A stretch of 64,000 nucleotides of DNA from Skermanella mucosa (lineage in GTDB: Bacteria; Pseudomonadota; Alphaproteobacteria; Azospirillales; Azospirillaceae). A program made the translations under genes and the position numbers. The notes beneath the pieces are model-generated. The model ran no database searches. It was not told the origin of the DNA and worked only from the letters and a program-made list of their open reading frames with translations. The stretch spans positions 344,501 to 408,500 of the forward strand of contig NZ_CP086108.1 of the NCBI RefSeq assembly GCF_016765655.2, read 5' to 3'. This document shows, one piece after another, positions 55,697 to 64,000 of the stretch. The stretch's first letter is position 1. Every line of letters starts with the position of its first letter.

Positions 55697-56386
55697 TCAG
55701 TCCAGGAAGTTGCCGTGCTTCTCGATGTGCTTCGCCAGCCCGAGGGTGTGGTCGCGGACGAGTTGTTCGGCGGCGGCCGCGTCGCGGCGTTCCAGGGCGT
55801 CGATGATGTTCTTGTGGTCGATGATGGAGCGTTCCGCCCGGTTGTCCTGGCCGATCGTCAGCTTGCGGATTGCCCGCATGTGGATGAACAGGTTGTCCGT
55901 GATCTCCTGGATCAGCTGGCAGCCGCTCATGCGGATGATCGCCTTGTGGAAGGCGATGTTGGCGTCGCTGTACTCGTTGACGTGCTCGGTCGGCTTCTTG
56001 CCCTCGAAGTCGCTGAACAGTTCGCGCAACGACCGGAAATCCTCGTCCGAGGCCTTCTCGGCGGCGATGCGGGCCGCCATGCTCTCCAGCGCCGCCCAGA
56101 CCGTGACCATCTCCAGGATCTCGCGCTTGGTCTTGCGGATCACGAAGATGCCGCGGCGCGGCTGGGAGCGGACGAAGCCTTCCTGCTCCAGCAGGGTCAT
56201 GGCTTCGCGGATCGGGGTGCGGCTGACGCCCAGCTTTTCGCTGACCTGACGTTCGTCCAGGCGGATCTCCGTCTTGTGGTCGTAGATATCCATCTCCGTG
56301 ATCGCCTGCTTCAGGGCATGATAGACCTGAGTGCGAAAACTGGTGCTGGTATCCAGCGGCTGAACGTTCAACGTCGGACCAGTCAT
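55697..56386 (-). CDS. GntR/FCD-family transcriptional repressor
   Basis: 229 residues. Winged helix at about 15-80 (VYHALKQAITEMDIYDHKTEIRLDERQVSEKLGVSRTPIREAMTLLEQEGFV, with the SRTPIREA helix) followed by an FCD ligand domain (NIAFHKAIIRMSGC with metal-site His, and HKNIIDALERRDAAAAEQLVRDH). It is divergent from the ketopantoate-reductase-like gene, and two matching GTATA-type palindromes lie in the 377-bp gap. It therefore probably represses that gene and itself until a small acid binds. Confidence 0.93.
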   Translation of the reverse strand: MTGPTLNVQPLDTSTSFRTQVYHALKQAITEMDIYDHKTEIRLDERQVSEKLGVSRTPIREAMTLLEQEGFVRSQPRRGIFVIRKTKREILEMVTVWAALESMAARIAAEKASDEDFRSLRELFSDFEGKKPTEHVNEYSDANIAFHKAIIRMSGCQLIQEITDNLFIHMRAIRKLTIGQDNRAERSIIDHKNIIDALERRDAAAAEQLVRDHTLGLAKHIEKHGNFLD

Positions 56387-56482
56387 TGACTGTCACCCTC
56401 TACTTATCTGGTTGAGCCAAGCCGCCCGGCGTCCCTGAATCGCCCGTCCCGTGCGCAGGCTGGATTTGGCCGACCGCATCAG

Positions 56483-56495
56483 TAATACAATATAC
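56483..56495. promoter_or_regulatory. Candidate GntR operator 1
   Basis: TAATACAATATAC reads, on the other strand, GTATATTGTATTA, matching the second site (GTATAATGTATAC) at 10 of 13 positions. It lies 97 bp upstream of the GntR start, a position fit for autorepression. Confidence 0.5.
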
Positions 56496-56630
56496 TTCTC
56501 GGTCATGTCCTTCTAGCGTTTCATACGCCCTACCGCAATGCTCCTACAATGGGCGCATTGACCCAGGGTTCCTTCGGCATTGGGCGGCGCGGATGCCCGG
56601 GAGAGGCCCCGGGCGTGAACCGGAATGTTG

Positions 56631-56659
56631 TTGACACACAGTATAATGTATACCAAGAT
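56631..56659 (+). promoter_or_regulatory. Candidate promoter with GntR operator 2 in the spacer
   Basis: TTGACA at 56631-56636 with a possible -10 CAAGAT 17 bp later. The palindrome GTATA-ATG-TATAC (56641-56653) fills the spacer, so a bound repressor would block polymerase. It faces the ketopantoate-reductase-like gene, whose ATG is 105 bp downstream. Confidence 0.5.
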
Positions 56660-56763
56660 CCAGGGAACGACGCGGGGCTGACTCCATCCGCGCAACAAAG
56701 ATCGCCATAAAAAGATCGAGGGCCACGGGAAAACGGGCCGGTAACCTCAAGGGAGAGACGCTC

Positions 56764-57789
56764 ATGAAGATTTGCATTTTCGGTTCGGGCGCCATCGGCG
56801 GTTACATGGGCGTGCGCCTGCACCAGGGCGGTGCCGACGTCAGCCTGGTCGCGCGCGGCGCGCACCTCGCGGCCATGCAGCAAAACGGCGTCAAGCTGAT
56901 CACCGAAGAGGGCGAGGACACCGTCCACCCCACCTGCAGCGACGATCCGGCTGCGCTGGGTCCCCAGGATTACGTGATCATCGCGCTGAAGGCCCATTCC
57001 GTCACCGGCGCGATCCCGTCGATCAAGCCGCTGCTGGGGCCGGACACGGCGATCGTGACCGCGGTCAACGGCATCCCCTACTGGTATTTCCACAAGCACG
57101 GCGGCGATTACGAGGGCCGGGTGGTCGAGAGCGTCGATCCCGGCGGCCTGCAGTGGAAGGAATTCGGGCCGGAGCGGGCGATCGGCTGCGTGGTCTATCC
57201 CGCGACCGAGGTGGTCGAGCCGGGCGTGATCAAGCATGTCTACGGCGACAAGTTCAGCCTGGGCGAGCCGGACGGAAGCTCTTCCGACCGCATCGTGAAG
57301 CTCTCCGAGGCGCTGACCGCCGGCGGGCTGCGGGCTCCCGTCCTGGACAAGATCCGCGATGAGATCTGGCTGAAGCTGTGGGGCAACCTGTGCTTCAACC
57401 CGATCAGCGCGCTTACCCATGCGACGCTGGACGTTATCACGTCCGATCCCGAGACTCGCGCCGTCGCCCGTGCGATGATGCTGGAGGCCAAGGAGATCGG
57501 CGACCGGCTGGGCGTGCATTTCCGCGTCGACGTGGAACGCCGGATCAACGGCGCGGGCGCCGTCGGCGCGCACAAGACGTCGATGCTCCAGGACCTCGAG
57601 CGCGACCGCCCGATGGAGATCGATCCGCTGCTGACCGTCGTCCAGGAAATGGGACGGATGGTCGGAGTGGCGACCCCGACGATCGACGTCGTGCTGGCGC
57701 TGGTCAAGCAGCGCGGCGAAATGGCCGGCTGCTACACGCGGACCCGCCGGCCGGAACCGGCGGAACAGCCGGCGGTGGCGGCACAGTAA
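56764..57789 (+). CDS. 2-dehydropantoate 2-reductase-like oxidoreductase (ApbA/PanE family)
   Basis: 341 residues. The nucleotide-binding motif is FGSGAIGGYMG at 6-16, followed by KAHSVTGAI (position of a conserved Lys region) and KLWGNLCFNPISALTHAT, the family's catalytic helix. GGGAGAGAC precedes the ATG. The family reduces ketopantoate with NADPH for coenzyme A. Many members linked to GntR regulators instead act on other 2-hydroxy or 2-keto acids, and that setting is seen here. The C-terminus has about 20 extra residues rich in Pro and Ala. Confidence 0.88.
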   Translation: MKICIFGSGAIGGYMGVRLHQGGADVSLVARGAHLAAMQQNGVKLITEEGEDTVHPTCSDDPAALGPQDYVIIALKAHSVTGAIPSIKPLLGPDTAIVTAVNGIPYWYFHKHGGDYEGRVVESVDPGGLQWKEFGPERAIGCVVYPATEVVEPGVIKHVYGDKFSLGEPDGSSSDRIVKLSEALTAGGLRAPVLDKIRDEIWLKLWGNLCFNPISALTHATLDVITSDPETRAVARAMMLEAKEIGDRLGVHFRVDVERRINGAGAVGAHKTSMLQDLERDRPMEIDPLLTVVQEMGRMVGVATPTIDVVLALVKQRGEMAGCYTRTRRPEPAEQPAVAAQ

Positions 57790-57851
57790 AGCCCGGCGGG
57801 GTAAATCCCGGCACAAGGGCTCCGCTCCGTCGCAAAACTGGAGGAAATGTC

Positions 57852-58307
57852 ATGAGGGTAGAAGACGTTCTCCGCTCGAAGAACCATCGCATCGTGACCG
57901 TCCGAACCGGCGAGACGGTGGAGACCGCGGCCAAGCTGATGAAGGCGGAAAACATCGGCGCGCTGGTCGTCAAGGATGTCTGCCGGACCGAAGGCAACAC
58001 CGTCGTCGGCATGTTCTCGGAACGGGACATCGTCCGCGCCATGCTGGAGCACGGCGGCAAGGTCATGCAGATGAAGGTGTCGGACCTGATGAGCCGCAAC
58101 CTGATCACCTGCGCGCCGACGGACGGCCTGCACCATGTGCTGAAGCTGATGCAGGACAACCATATCCGGCACGTCCCGGTGCTCGACGGCTTCACCCTGG
58201 TCGGGCTGGTCGGCGTGCGCGACTTCATCGGCATCCGCCTGGGCGAGCTGGAGCGGGAAGACAAGGCTCCCGCCCCTGAACTCGCCCCCCAGGAACTGGC
58301 GCATTGA
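57852..58307 (+). CDS. Tandem CBS-domain protein
   Basis: 151 residues consisting of one CBS pair: about 8-65 (VTVRTGETVETAAKLMKAENIGALVV ... VVGMFSERDIVRAM) and 75-135 (LMSRNLITCAPTDGLHHVLKLMQDNHIRHVPVLDG ... LVGVRDFI). Such stand-alone pairs bind adenine nucleotides and regulate partner proteins or signal redox state. It follows the reductase by 62 nt in the same direction and is closed by a strong hairpin, so the two are probably co-transcribed. GAGGAAAT precedes the ATG. Confidence 0.92.
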   Translation: MRVEDVLRSKNHRIVTVRTGETVETAAKLMKAENIGALVVKDVCRTEGNTVVGMFSERDIVRAMLEHGGKVMQMKVSDLMSRNLITCAPTDGLHHVLKLMQDNHIRHVPVLDGFTLVGLVGVRDFIGIRLGELEREDKAPAPELAPQELAH

Positions 58308-58313
58308 GACGGA

Positions 58314-58345
58314 CCGGGAGGCGGAACCGACGTTCCGCCTCCCGG
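58314..58345. terminator. Terminator hairpin after the CBS gene
   Basis: A perfect 14-bp stem (arms start CCGGGAGGCGG and end CCGCCTCCCGG) with a 4-nt CGAC loop, 6 nt after the stop, followed by CCGCCTTTTCC. Confidence 0.75.
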
Positions 58346-58400
58346 CCGCCTTTTCCGCGACCGTGACCCTTTTCCCGCAGACCCCCGGCCCGGTGCAGCG

Positions 58401-59333
58401 ATGACCACCCTGATCTTCACCCATCCCGATTTTCGCCTGCACGACACCGGCATGGGGCATCCCGAATGCCCGGCCCGGATCGACACCGTCTGGGACGTGC
58501 TGGGTTCCGGCGACTTCCGCCAGCTCGACCAGCGCGAGGCGCCCGAGGCGACCGTCGAGCAGCTGGCCCATGTCCACGAGCGCCCCTACGTGGACGCGGT
58601 GCTCGCGGCCGTGCCCAGCCAGGGCCGGGTCCACCTGGACCCCGACACCGTCCTGTCCGCCACGTCCCGCTCGGCCATCCTGCGCGCGGCGGGAGCCGTC
58701 TGCGCGGCGGTCGACGCCGTGGTGGGCGAGAAGGCCGCCGACAACGCCTTCTGCGCGGTCAGGCCGTGCGGCCACCACGCGGAGCCGGCCCGCGCCATGG
58801 GCTTCTGCGTCTTCAACAACATCGCGGTCGGCGCCGAGCACGCCCGCAAGCGGCACGGCGTCAAGCGGGTCGCGGTGGTCGATTTCGACGTCCACCACGG
58901 CAACGGCACCCAGGCCATGTTCGAGGATGAGCCGGACCTGTTCTTCGCCTCGACCCATGAATGGCCGTTTTATCCGGGCACCGGAGCGCGCGAGGAGCGG
59001 GGCCGCCACGACAACGTGGTCAACGTGCCGCTGGCCGCCTTCACCGGGTCCGCGGAGTTCCGGCGCGGCATGAAGGACTTCGTGCTACCGGCGGTGGAGG
59101 CCTTCAAGCCCGACCTGCTGATGATCTCCGCCGGCTTCGACGCCCACCGGCGCGACCCGCTGGCCCATATCAACCTGGAGGCCGGCGACTTCGCCTGGGC
59201 GACCCGCGAGCTGATGGCGGTGGCCCGGCGCCACTGCGACGGCCGCGTCGTCTCGGTGCTCGAAGGCGGCTATTCCATGGACGGGCTGGCCGAGAGCCTC
59301 GCGGCCCATCTGCGCGAGTTGATGGCCGCTTAA
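58401..59333 (+). CDS. Histone-deacetylase-family amidohydrolase (AcuC/acetylpolyamine hydrolase-like)
   Basis: 310 residues of a zinc-dependent class II-type deacetylase. Active-site features: RPCGHHAEPARAMGFCVFNN (the His pair), VVDFDVHHGNGTQAMF (zinc Asp and His), STHEWPFYPGTG, SAGFDAHRRDP (second zinc Asp) and LEGGYSMDGLAES. Bacterial members remove acyl groups from polyamines, proteins or small amides. The length is normal. It sits between the CBS gene's terminator and the transhydrogenase operon, 137 nt before pntAA, and could be transcribed with it. The substrate cannot be told. Confidence 0.93.
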   Translation: MTTLIFTHPDFRLHDTGMGHPECPARIDTVWDVLGSGDFRQLDQREAPEATVEQLAHVHERPYVDAVLAAVPSQGRVHLDPDTVLSATSRSAILRAAGAVCAAVDAVVGEKAADNAFCAVRPCGHHAEPARAMGFCVFNNIAVGAEHARKRHGVKRVAVVDFDVHHGNGTQAMFEDEPDLFFASTHEWPFYPGTGAREERGRHDNVVNVPLAAFTGSAEFRRGMKDFVLPAVEAFKPDLLMISAGFDAHRRDPLAHINLEAGDFAWATRELMAVARRHCDGRVVSVLEGGYSMDGLAESLAAHLRELMAA

Positions 59334-59470
59334 GGCCGCCCACCCCGTCGTTCCCGTCAGGAATCCATCTCCCGCGGCCTTTCCCCCGGCCGCGGCAAGG
59401 CCCCCTTTGCGCCCGGCTTCTGCCCGGCGGCGCGGAGGCAAGAACAAGCATCGCGGAGGAGCAGCACCCC

Positions 59471-60634
59471 ATGAAGATAGCAATCCCGAAGGAGCGGCGC
59501 GCCTCTGAGCGGCGGGTCGCCGCCTCCCCGGACACGGTCAAGAAATACAAGGCTCTCGGCGCCGACGTGGTGGTCGAGACCGGCGCCGGCGACGGTGCCT
59601 CCATCCCCGACCAGGCCTTCGCCGATGCCGGCGCCGAGATCGCGCCGGACCCCGCCGCGACCTATGCCGACGCCGACGTCGTGCTGAAGGTACAGCGCCC
59701 GCTGGAGGACGAGCTTCCGCTGATGAAGCGCGGCGCCGTCCTGGCCGGCATCCTGAATCCCCACGGCTCCCGCGACCTGCTGCCGGCCTACGCCGAGGCG
59801 GGCGTGACCGCGCTGGCGATGGAGCTGGTGCCCCGGATCACCCGCGCGCAGTCCATGGACGTGCTGTCCAGCCAGGCGAACCTGGCGGGATACCGCGCCG
59901 TGCTGGACGCGGCCTACGAGTTCGGCCGCGCCTTCCCCATGATGATGACGGCGGCCGGCACGGTGCCGCCGGCCCGCGCCCTGATCATGGGCGTCGGCGT
60001 CGCCGGGCTCCAGGCCATCGCGACCGCGCGGCGGCTGGGCGCCGTGGTGTCGGCGACCGACGTGCGGCCGGCGGTGAAGGAACAGGTCCAGTCCCTGGGC
60101 GGCAGCTTCGTCGCGGTCGAGGACGAGGAGTTCAAGCAGGCCGAGACCTCCGGCGGCTACGCCAAGGAGATGAGCAAGGAATACCAGGCCAAGCAGGCGG
60201 CCCTGATCGCCGAGACGATCAAGAAGCAGGACATCATCGTCACCACGGCCCTGATCCCCGGCCGCCCGGCCCCGCGGCTGGTGACCGACGCCATGGTCGC
60301 CAGCATGAAGCCCGGATCGGTGATCGTGGACCTGGCGGTCGAATCCGGCGGCAATGTCGAGGGTTCCGTCCCCGGCGAGATCGTCGTGAAGCACGGCGTC
60401 AAGATCGTCGGCCACACCAACGTGCCGGGCCGGATCGCGGTCGACGCCTCCATGCTTTACGCCAAGAACCTGCTGGCGCTGCTGAACCTGTGCTTCGACG
60501 CCGAGAAGAAGTTCGCCCTGCCGTGGGACGACGAGATCGTCAAGGCGATCGCCCTGACCCGCGACGGCGCGGTGGTCCATCCGACCTTCGCGACAGCCCC
60601 GGCCGCCCCCCACCCCGCAAACGCCGGAGCGTGA
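59471..60634 (+). CDS. pntAA: NAD(P) transhydrogenase subunit alpha 1 (NAD-binding domain I)
   Basis: 387 residues, soluble. It contains the family start [23 protein letters not shown] and the NAD fold with [18 protein letters not shown] near 178. It also has the mobile-loop and interface region [31 protein letters not shown], which contacts domain III. Together with the next two genes it forms the proton-translocating transhydrogenase, which uses the proton gradient to make NADPH from NADH. The three-subunit split is usual in Rhodospirillum-like bacteria. The next gene starts 4 nt after the stop. Confidence 0.97.
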   Translation: MKIAIPKERRASERRVAASPDTVKKYKALGADVVVETGAGDGASIPDQAFADAGAEIAPDPAATYADADVVLKVQRPLEDELPLMKRGAVLAGILNPHGSRDLLPAYAEAGVTALAMELVPRITRAQSMDVLSSQANLAGYRAVLDAAYEFGRAFPMMMTAAGTVPPARALIMGVGVAGLQAIATARRLGAVVSATDVRPAVKEQVQSLGGSFVAVEDEEFKQAETSGGYAKEMSKEYQAKQAALIAETIKKQDIIVTTALIPGRPAPRLVTDAMVASMKPGSVIVDLAVESGGNVEGSVPGEIVVKHGVKIVGHTNVPGRIAVDASMLYAKNLLALLNLCFDAEKKFALPWDDEIVKAIALTRDGAVVHPTFATAPAAPHPANAGA

Positions 60635-60638
60635 GCCC

Positions 60639-60944
60639 ATGGCCGAGCATAATTTCTTCATCACCGGCCTGACGGTCTTCGCGCTGGCCTGCTTCGTCGG
60701 CTACTACGTGGTCTGGCGGGTGACGCCGGCGCTGCACTCGCCGCTGATGAGCGTCACCAACGCGGTATCCTCCGTGATCATCGTCGGCGCGCTGATCGCG
60801 ACCGGCAGCACGGCCGGCTTCACCTTCTCCACGATGCTTGGCTTCCTCGCCGTCATCCTGGCCTCGGTCAACATCTTCGGCGGCTTCATCGTCACCCAGC
60901 GCATGCTGGCGATGTACAAGAAGAAGCAGAAGAAGACGACCTGA
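60639..60944 (+). CDS. pntAB: NAD(P) transhydrogenase subunit alpha 2 (membrane part)
   Basis: 101 residues with three to four membrane helices (about 5-24, 33-55 and 57-82) and a Lys-rich end (KKKQKKTT). It corresponds to the N-terminal half of membrane domain II, separately encoded. Pro/Ser-rich [25 protein letters not shown] is a family hallmark. It lies between pntAA and pntB with gaps of 4 and 20 nt. Confidence 0.97.
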   Translation: MAEHNFFITGLTVFALACFVGYYVVWRVTPALHSPLMSVTNAVSSVIIVGALIATGSTAGFTFSTMLGFLAVILASVNIFGGFIVTQRMLAMYKKKQKKTT

Positions 60945-60964
60945 CAACGGAGCCCTGAACCAAC

Positions 60965-62368
60965 ATGGCCACACTAGCCCCGCTGGCATACCTCGTCGCC
61001 GCCATCTGCTTCATCATGGCGCTGCGCGGCCTCTCCAGCCCCGAGACCTCCCGCCAGGGCAACAATTACGGCATCGCCGGCATGGTGATCGCCATCGTCA
61101 CCACGCTGATGCTGCCGGGCCTCGTCTCCGGACTGTCGATCACCCTGATCCTGGTCGGGCTGGCGATCGGCGGCACCATCGGCGCCGTCATCGCCCGCCG
61201 GATCGAGATGACGGCCCTGCCGCAGCTCGTCGCCGCCTTCCACAGCCTCGTCGGCCTGTCGGCGGTGTTCGTCGCGATCGCGGCGTTCTACGCGCCGGAA
61301 GCCTACGGCATCGGCACCTCGGGCGCCATCCGCACCGGCAGCCTGATCGAGATGGCGCTGGGCGTCGCGATCGGCGCCATCACCTTCACCGGCTCGCTGG
61401 TCGCCTTCGCCAAGCTCCAGGGCCTGGTCAGCGGCAAGCCGCTGGTCTTCACCATGCAGCACATGCTGAACGCCGGTTTGGGCGTCGTGCTGGTGCTCGC
61501 CATCGTCTGGCTGTGCGCCTCCAACTCCACCGTGGCGCTCTGGGTCATCGTGCTGCTGGCGCTGGCCCTGGGCTTCCTGCTGATCCTGCCGATCGGCGGC
61601 GCCGACATGCCGGTGGTGGTGTCGATGCTGAACAGCTATTCCGGCTGGGCGGCGGCCGGCATCGGCTTCACGCTGGAGAACAACCTGCTGATCATCACCG
61701 GCGCGCTGGTCGGGTCTTCCGGCGCCATCCTGTCCTACATCATGTGCAAGGGCATGAACCGGTCGATCTTCAACGTCATCCTGGGCGGCTTCGGCGGCGA
61801 CAGCGCGGCTTCTTCCGCCGCAGGCGGCCCGGCCGGCGACCGCACGGTCAAGGCCGGCTCGGCGGAGGACGCCGCCTTCATCATGAAGAACGCCTCGTCC
61901 GTGGTGATCGTGCCGGGCTACGGCATGGCGGTCGCGCAGGCCCAGCACGCGCTCCGCGAGATGGCCGACCTGCTGAAGAAGGAGGGCGTCGAGGTCCGCT
62001 ACGCCATCCACCCCGTCGCCGGCCGCATGCCCGGCCACATGAACGTGCTGCTGGCCGAGGCCAACGTGCCCTACGACGAGGTGCTTGAGCTGGAGGAGAT
62101 CAACCGCGACTTCGGCCAGACCGACGTGGCCTTCGTGATCGGCGCCAACGACGTGACCAACCCTGCCGCCAAAACCGACCCGACCTCGGCGATCTACGGC
62201 ATGCCTATCCTGGACGTGGAGAAGGCCAAGACGGTGGTCTTCATCAAGCGGTCCATGGCCTCGGGCTACGCCGGCGTCGACAACGAACTCTTCTTCCGCC
62301 CCAACACCATGATGCTGTTCGGCGACGCCAAGAAGGTCGCGGAGGAGATCGTCAAGGCCGTCGCCTGA
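60965..62368 (+). CDS. pntB: NAD(P) transhydrogenase subunit beta
   Basis: 467 residues: a membrane domain (about 1-260, around nine helices, with AAFHSLVGLSAVFVAIAAF and its proton-path His, and GADMPVVVSMLNSYSGWAAAGIGF) and an NADP-binding domain III (about 290-467). The latter has VPGYGMAVAQAQHALREM, HPVAGRMPGHMNVLLAEANVPYD, VIGANDVTNPAAKTDPTSAIYGMPILDV and RSMASGYAGVDNELFF. All segments are complete, so the enzyme should be active. It is the last gene of the operon. Confidence 0.98.
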   Translation: MATLAPLAYLVAAICFIMALRGLSSPETSRQGNNYGIAGMVIAIVTTLMLPGLVSGLSITLILVGLAIGGTIGAVIARRIEMTALPQLVAAFHSLVGLSAVFVAIAAFYAPEAYGIGTSGAIRTGSLIEMALGVAIGAITFTGSLVAFAKLQGLVSGKPLVFTMQHMLNAGLGVVLVLAIVWLCASNSTVALWVIVLLALALGFLLILPIGGADMPVVVSMLNSYSGWAAAGIGFTLENNLLIITGALVGSSGAILSYIMCKGMNRSIFNVILGGFGGDSAASSAAGGPAGDRTVKAGSAEDAAFIMKNASSVVIVPGYGMAVAQAQHALREMADLLKKEGVEVRYAIHPVAGRMPGHMNVLLAEANVPYDEVLELEEINRDFGQTDVAFVIGANDVTNPAAKTDPTSAIYGMPILDVEKAKTVVFIKRSMASGYAGVDNELFFRPNTMMLFGDAKKVAEEIVKAVA

Positions 62369-62387
62369 CCCGCGGCCGTCCGGAAAC

Positions 62388-62589
62388 TAGAGCTGTACCC
62401 GAACAGGTCGATCCGCCCGAGACAGCTGATCCGATGCGTTGCGCCATGGGCGCAACCTACGATCGTCGGCCCGCATCACCTTCGCCCTGCATTGAGCCGT
62501 AGGTTGCGCCCATGGCGCAACACAGTGCGGCGAGTGGAACGGCCGGCTGCGAGGATCGGAGGGGTTCAACCTGATCGGGGACCGCTCTA
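62388..62589. repeat. Nested inverted-repeat element (MITE- or REP-doublet-like)
   Basis: Outer arms at 62388-62411 and 62566-62589 are inverted copies (20 of 24 match). Inside them lies a perfect 24-bp inverted repeat at 62438-62461 and 62498-62521, containing GCGCCATGGGCGC, around a 36-nt loop. The whole 202-bp unit has no coding capacity and could fold into one large cruciform. A relative of the outer arm occurs at 41367-41392. It lies 20 nt past pntB, so it may also serve as a transcript end. Confidence 0.75.
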
Positions 62590-62730
62590 ACCCCTCGGCA
62601 AAAGGCAGGCTTGGGATCAACGTGCCCCAGCCTGCTTTGCCCAGTCGTCCGGCGGCATGATGCTTCCATAAGCTGTCACCACAGGCTCGCGATTGATGCG
62701 CACAACCCGCACCAAAGAGGACGGCTCCCG

Positions 62731-63228
62731 TTACATGACGCCGGCAAATCCGGCCAGTCGGTCCATGCGGTTGCGCCGGGACTCCGCCAGAAGGTCGGCG
62801 ACAGCTCCCGTTGTCCGGTCCCCGGTTGTTTCCCGGAACGCTGCAAGCCGCCGGGCAGTTTCGGCGCTTTTGCAACAGGCGCCCCTCACCGCACGGAAGA
62901 CTTCCACGCCTTCCGCCTCGGCGGAGGTACGGACGGCATCCCGCAGGAATTCGTCCGCGACCGCGTCAGCTTCGCGCCCCAGCATTTCCGTCAGCAGATT
63001 CCTCCACCCGGCCAGGCGGAGGCCGCTGACAATCACGGAAGGCAGGGGCGTGATGAGCACGTCGATGTCGCTGTCCTCGCTGTCCTCACCCCGGACCACC
63101 GATCCGAACACGACGATCCGCCCGATGCCGGCATCATGCAAACGGTCGCCGTTGGCGCGGATCGTCTCGGCGACCGACCTGAGGGTCGGCCTGGACGATA
63201 CGTCGATCCCGTCGATAACCGTTGCCAT
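62731..63228 (-). CDS. MNT-type minimal nucleotidyltransferase
   Basis: 165 residues from ATG 63228, chosen because ACGGAGGT lies 5 nt upstream (the frame is open further upstream). The nucleotidyltransferase core is IGRIVVFGSVVRGEDSEDSDIDVLI, with the GS motif and the two catalytic Asp of SDIDVLI. The C-terminal part is helical, longer than a bare MNT domain and rich in Arg and Ala. Such proteins often act as antitoxins that nucleotidylate a HEPN partner. No HEPN gene is adjacent, although the C-terminal extension could stand in for it. Confidence 0.8.
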   Translation of the reverse strand: MATVIDGIDVSSRPTLRSVAETIRANGDRLHDAGIGRIVVFGSVVRGEDSEDSDIDVLITPLPSVIVSGLRLAGWRNLLTEMLGREADAVADEFLRDAVRTSAEAEGVEVFRAVRGACCKSAETARRLAAFRETTGDRTTGAVADLLAESRRNRMDRLAGFAGVM

Positions 63229-63318
63229 CGATACCTCCGTCATCCCCGACGAAAATGCTCCCGTTCGCCCGAAAGAACAAGGTGCCGGCACCGGCCCGGA
63301 TCGGTCGGTCCCAACCCG

Positions 63319-64000
63319 TCAGTGCGATACCGCCGCCGAGGCGCCGATGCCGGTCTGCGAGCGGACCTCCTGGTCGTCGAACGCGGCCCGCTCCTTTTCC
63401 GCCGACGCGCTGCGGTCCAGCTTGGACACCACGACGGTGACCAGGAAGGCCAGCGTCATGGAGAACAGGGCCGGGTGCTCGTAGGGGAAGATCGGCGCCG
63501 GGTTCTCCAGCACGACGACCCACACCGCCTTGGACAGCACGACGCAGACCACCGCCGAGACCAGCCCGGTCAGGCCGCCCAGCAGCGCGCCGCGGGTGGT
63601 CAGGCCCTTCCAGTACATGGACAGGATCAGCACCGGGAAGTTGGCCGAGGCCGCGATGCCGAAGGTCAGGCCGACCAGGAACGCGACGTTCTGCTTCTCG
63701 AACAGGATGCCCAGCACCACGGCCAGCACGCCCAGGACCAGCGAGGCGATCTTGGAGACCCGCATCTCCTCCTTCTCGGTCGCCTTGCCCTTGCGGATCA
63801 CCCGGGCATAGATGTCGTGGGAGATCGCGGAGGCTCCCGCCAGCGCCAGGCCCGACACCACCGCCAGGATGGTCGCGAACGCCACCGCCGACAGGAAGCC
63901 CAGGAACAGGTCGCCGCCCAGCGCCTTGGAGAGGTGCATCACCGGCATGTTGCCGCCGCCGATGATCTTGCCGCCGATCACGCCGCCTTCGAAGAACTGC
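63319..64000 (-). CDS. actP: Cation/acetate symporter, C-terminal part (5' end beyond the window)
   Basis: The last 227 codons of a sodium:solute symporter of the acetate permease group. The sequence [31 protein letters not shown] is typical of ActP, followed by [36 protein letters not shown]. Six or so membrane helices are followed by a charged cytoplasmic tail of about 35 residues. It takes up acetate and similar short acids with sodium or protons. Reading is leftward and the gene begins beyond position 64000. Confidence 0.9.
   Translation of the reverse strand, partial: QFFEGGVIGGKIIGGGNMPVMHLSKALGGDLFLGFLSAVAFATILAVVSGLALAGASAISHDIYARVIRKGKATEKEEMRVSKIASLVLGVLAVVLGILFEKQNVAFLVGLTFGIAASANFPVLILSMYWKGLTTRGALLGGLTGLVSAVVCVVLSKAVWVVVLENPAPIFPYEHPALFSMTLAFLVTVVVSKLDRSASAEKERAAFDDQEVRSQTGIGASAAVSH

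Overview
The window is GC-rich throughout, apart from a few short AT-rich intergenic stretches. It looks like a chromosomal or large-replicon segment of an alphaproteobacterium. A relative of Azospirillum/Skermanella (Rhodospirillales) is my best inference, based on the split pntAA-pntAB-pntB transhydrogenase, the REP-type palindromes, the FCD-type GntR regulators and overall protein character. I could not run a taxonomic search.

Region 1 (1-30.6 kb) is a nonribosomal peptide cluster. Three NRPS genes read leftward as one operon (gaps of 3 and 4 nt). They encode C-A-T-C-A-T, then C-A-T-E-C-A-T-E, then C-A-T-C-A-T-E-C-A, the last running off the left edge. That is at least seven modules, with epimerization in modules 3, 4 and 6. 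Specificity residues read by eye suggest Thr at modules 1, 2, 3 and 5, an aromatic-like residue at 4, unknown at 6 and probably Gly at 7. A divergent MbtH gene shares a 319-bp AT-rich promoter region with the NRPS operon. A second leftward operon supplies a small membrane protein, a type II thioesterase, a SyrD/PvdE-type ABC exporter and an SPFH (prohibitin-like) protein whose start overlaps the exporter stop.

Region 2 (31-42.5 kb) is mixed. It has a DUF697 membrane protein, small hypotheticals, a TpsB outer-membrane transporter without a visible TpsA, a MocR-type and a GntR-type regulator in tandem, an SGNH/MBOAT O-acylation pair and a two-domain universal stress protein.

Region 3 (42.4-52.4 kb) is the most striking. 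After a long AT-rich leader come an EctB-like diaminobutyrate aminotransferase without ectA/ectC, a 1368-residue Pls-family (epsilon-poly-lysine-synthetase-like) membrane NRPS, an unknown 154-residue protein, an S41 peptidase-like protein with a twin-arginine-like signal, and a porin carrying two extremely acidic segments. I infer a locus that makes a cationic poly-diamino-acid, probably from 2,4-diaminobutyrate, and moves it through or holds it at an acidic outer-membrane protein.

Region 4 (52.4-64 kb) holds a multicopper oxidase, an Xre/MbcA/ParS-type antitoxin with an internally deleted RES toxin, and a GntR regulator divergent from a ketopantoate-reductase-like gene with candidate operators. 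It also has a CBS protein, a class II histone-deacetylase-like hydrolase, the transhydrogenase operon, a nested inverted-repeat element, an MNT-type nucleotidyltransferase and the C-terminal part of an acetate permease (ActP). I saw no tRNA, rRNA, CRISPR array or complete insertion sequence.
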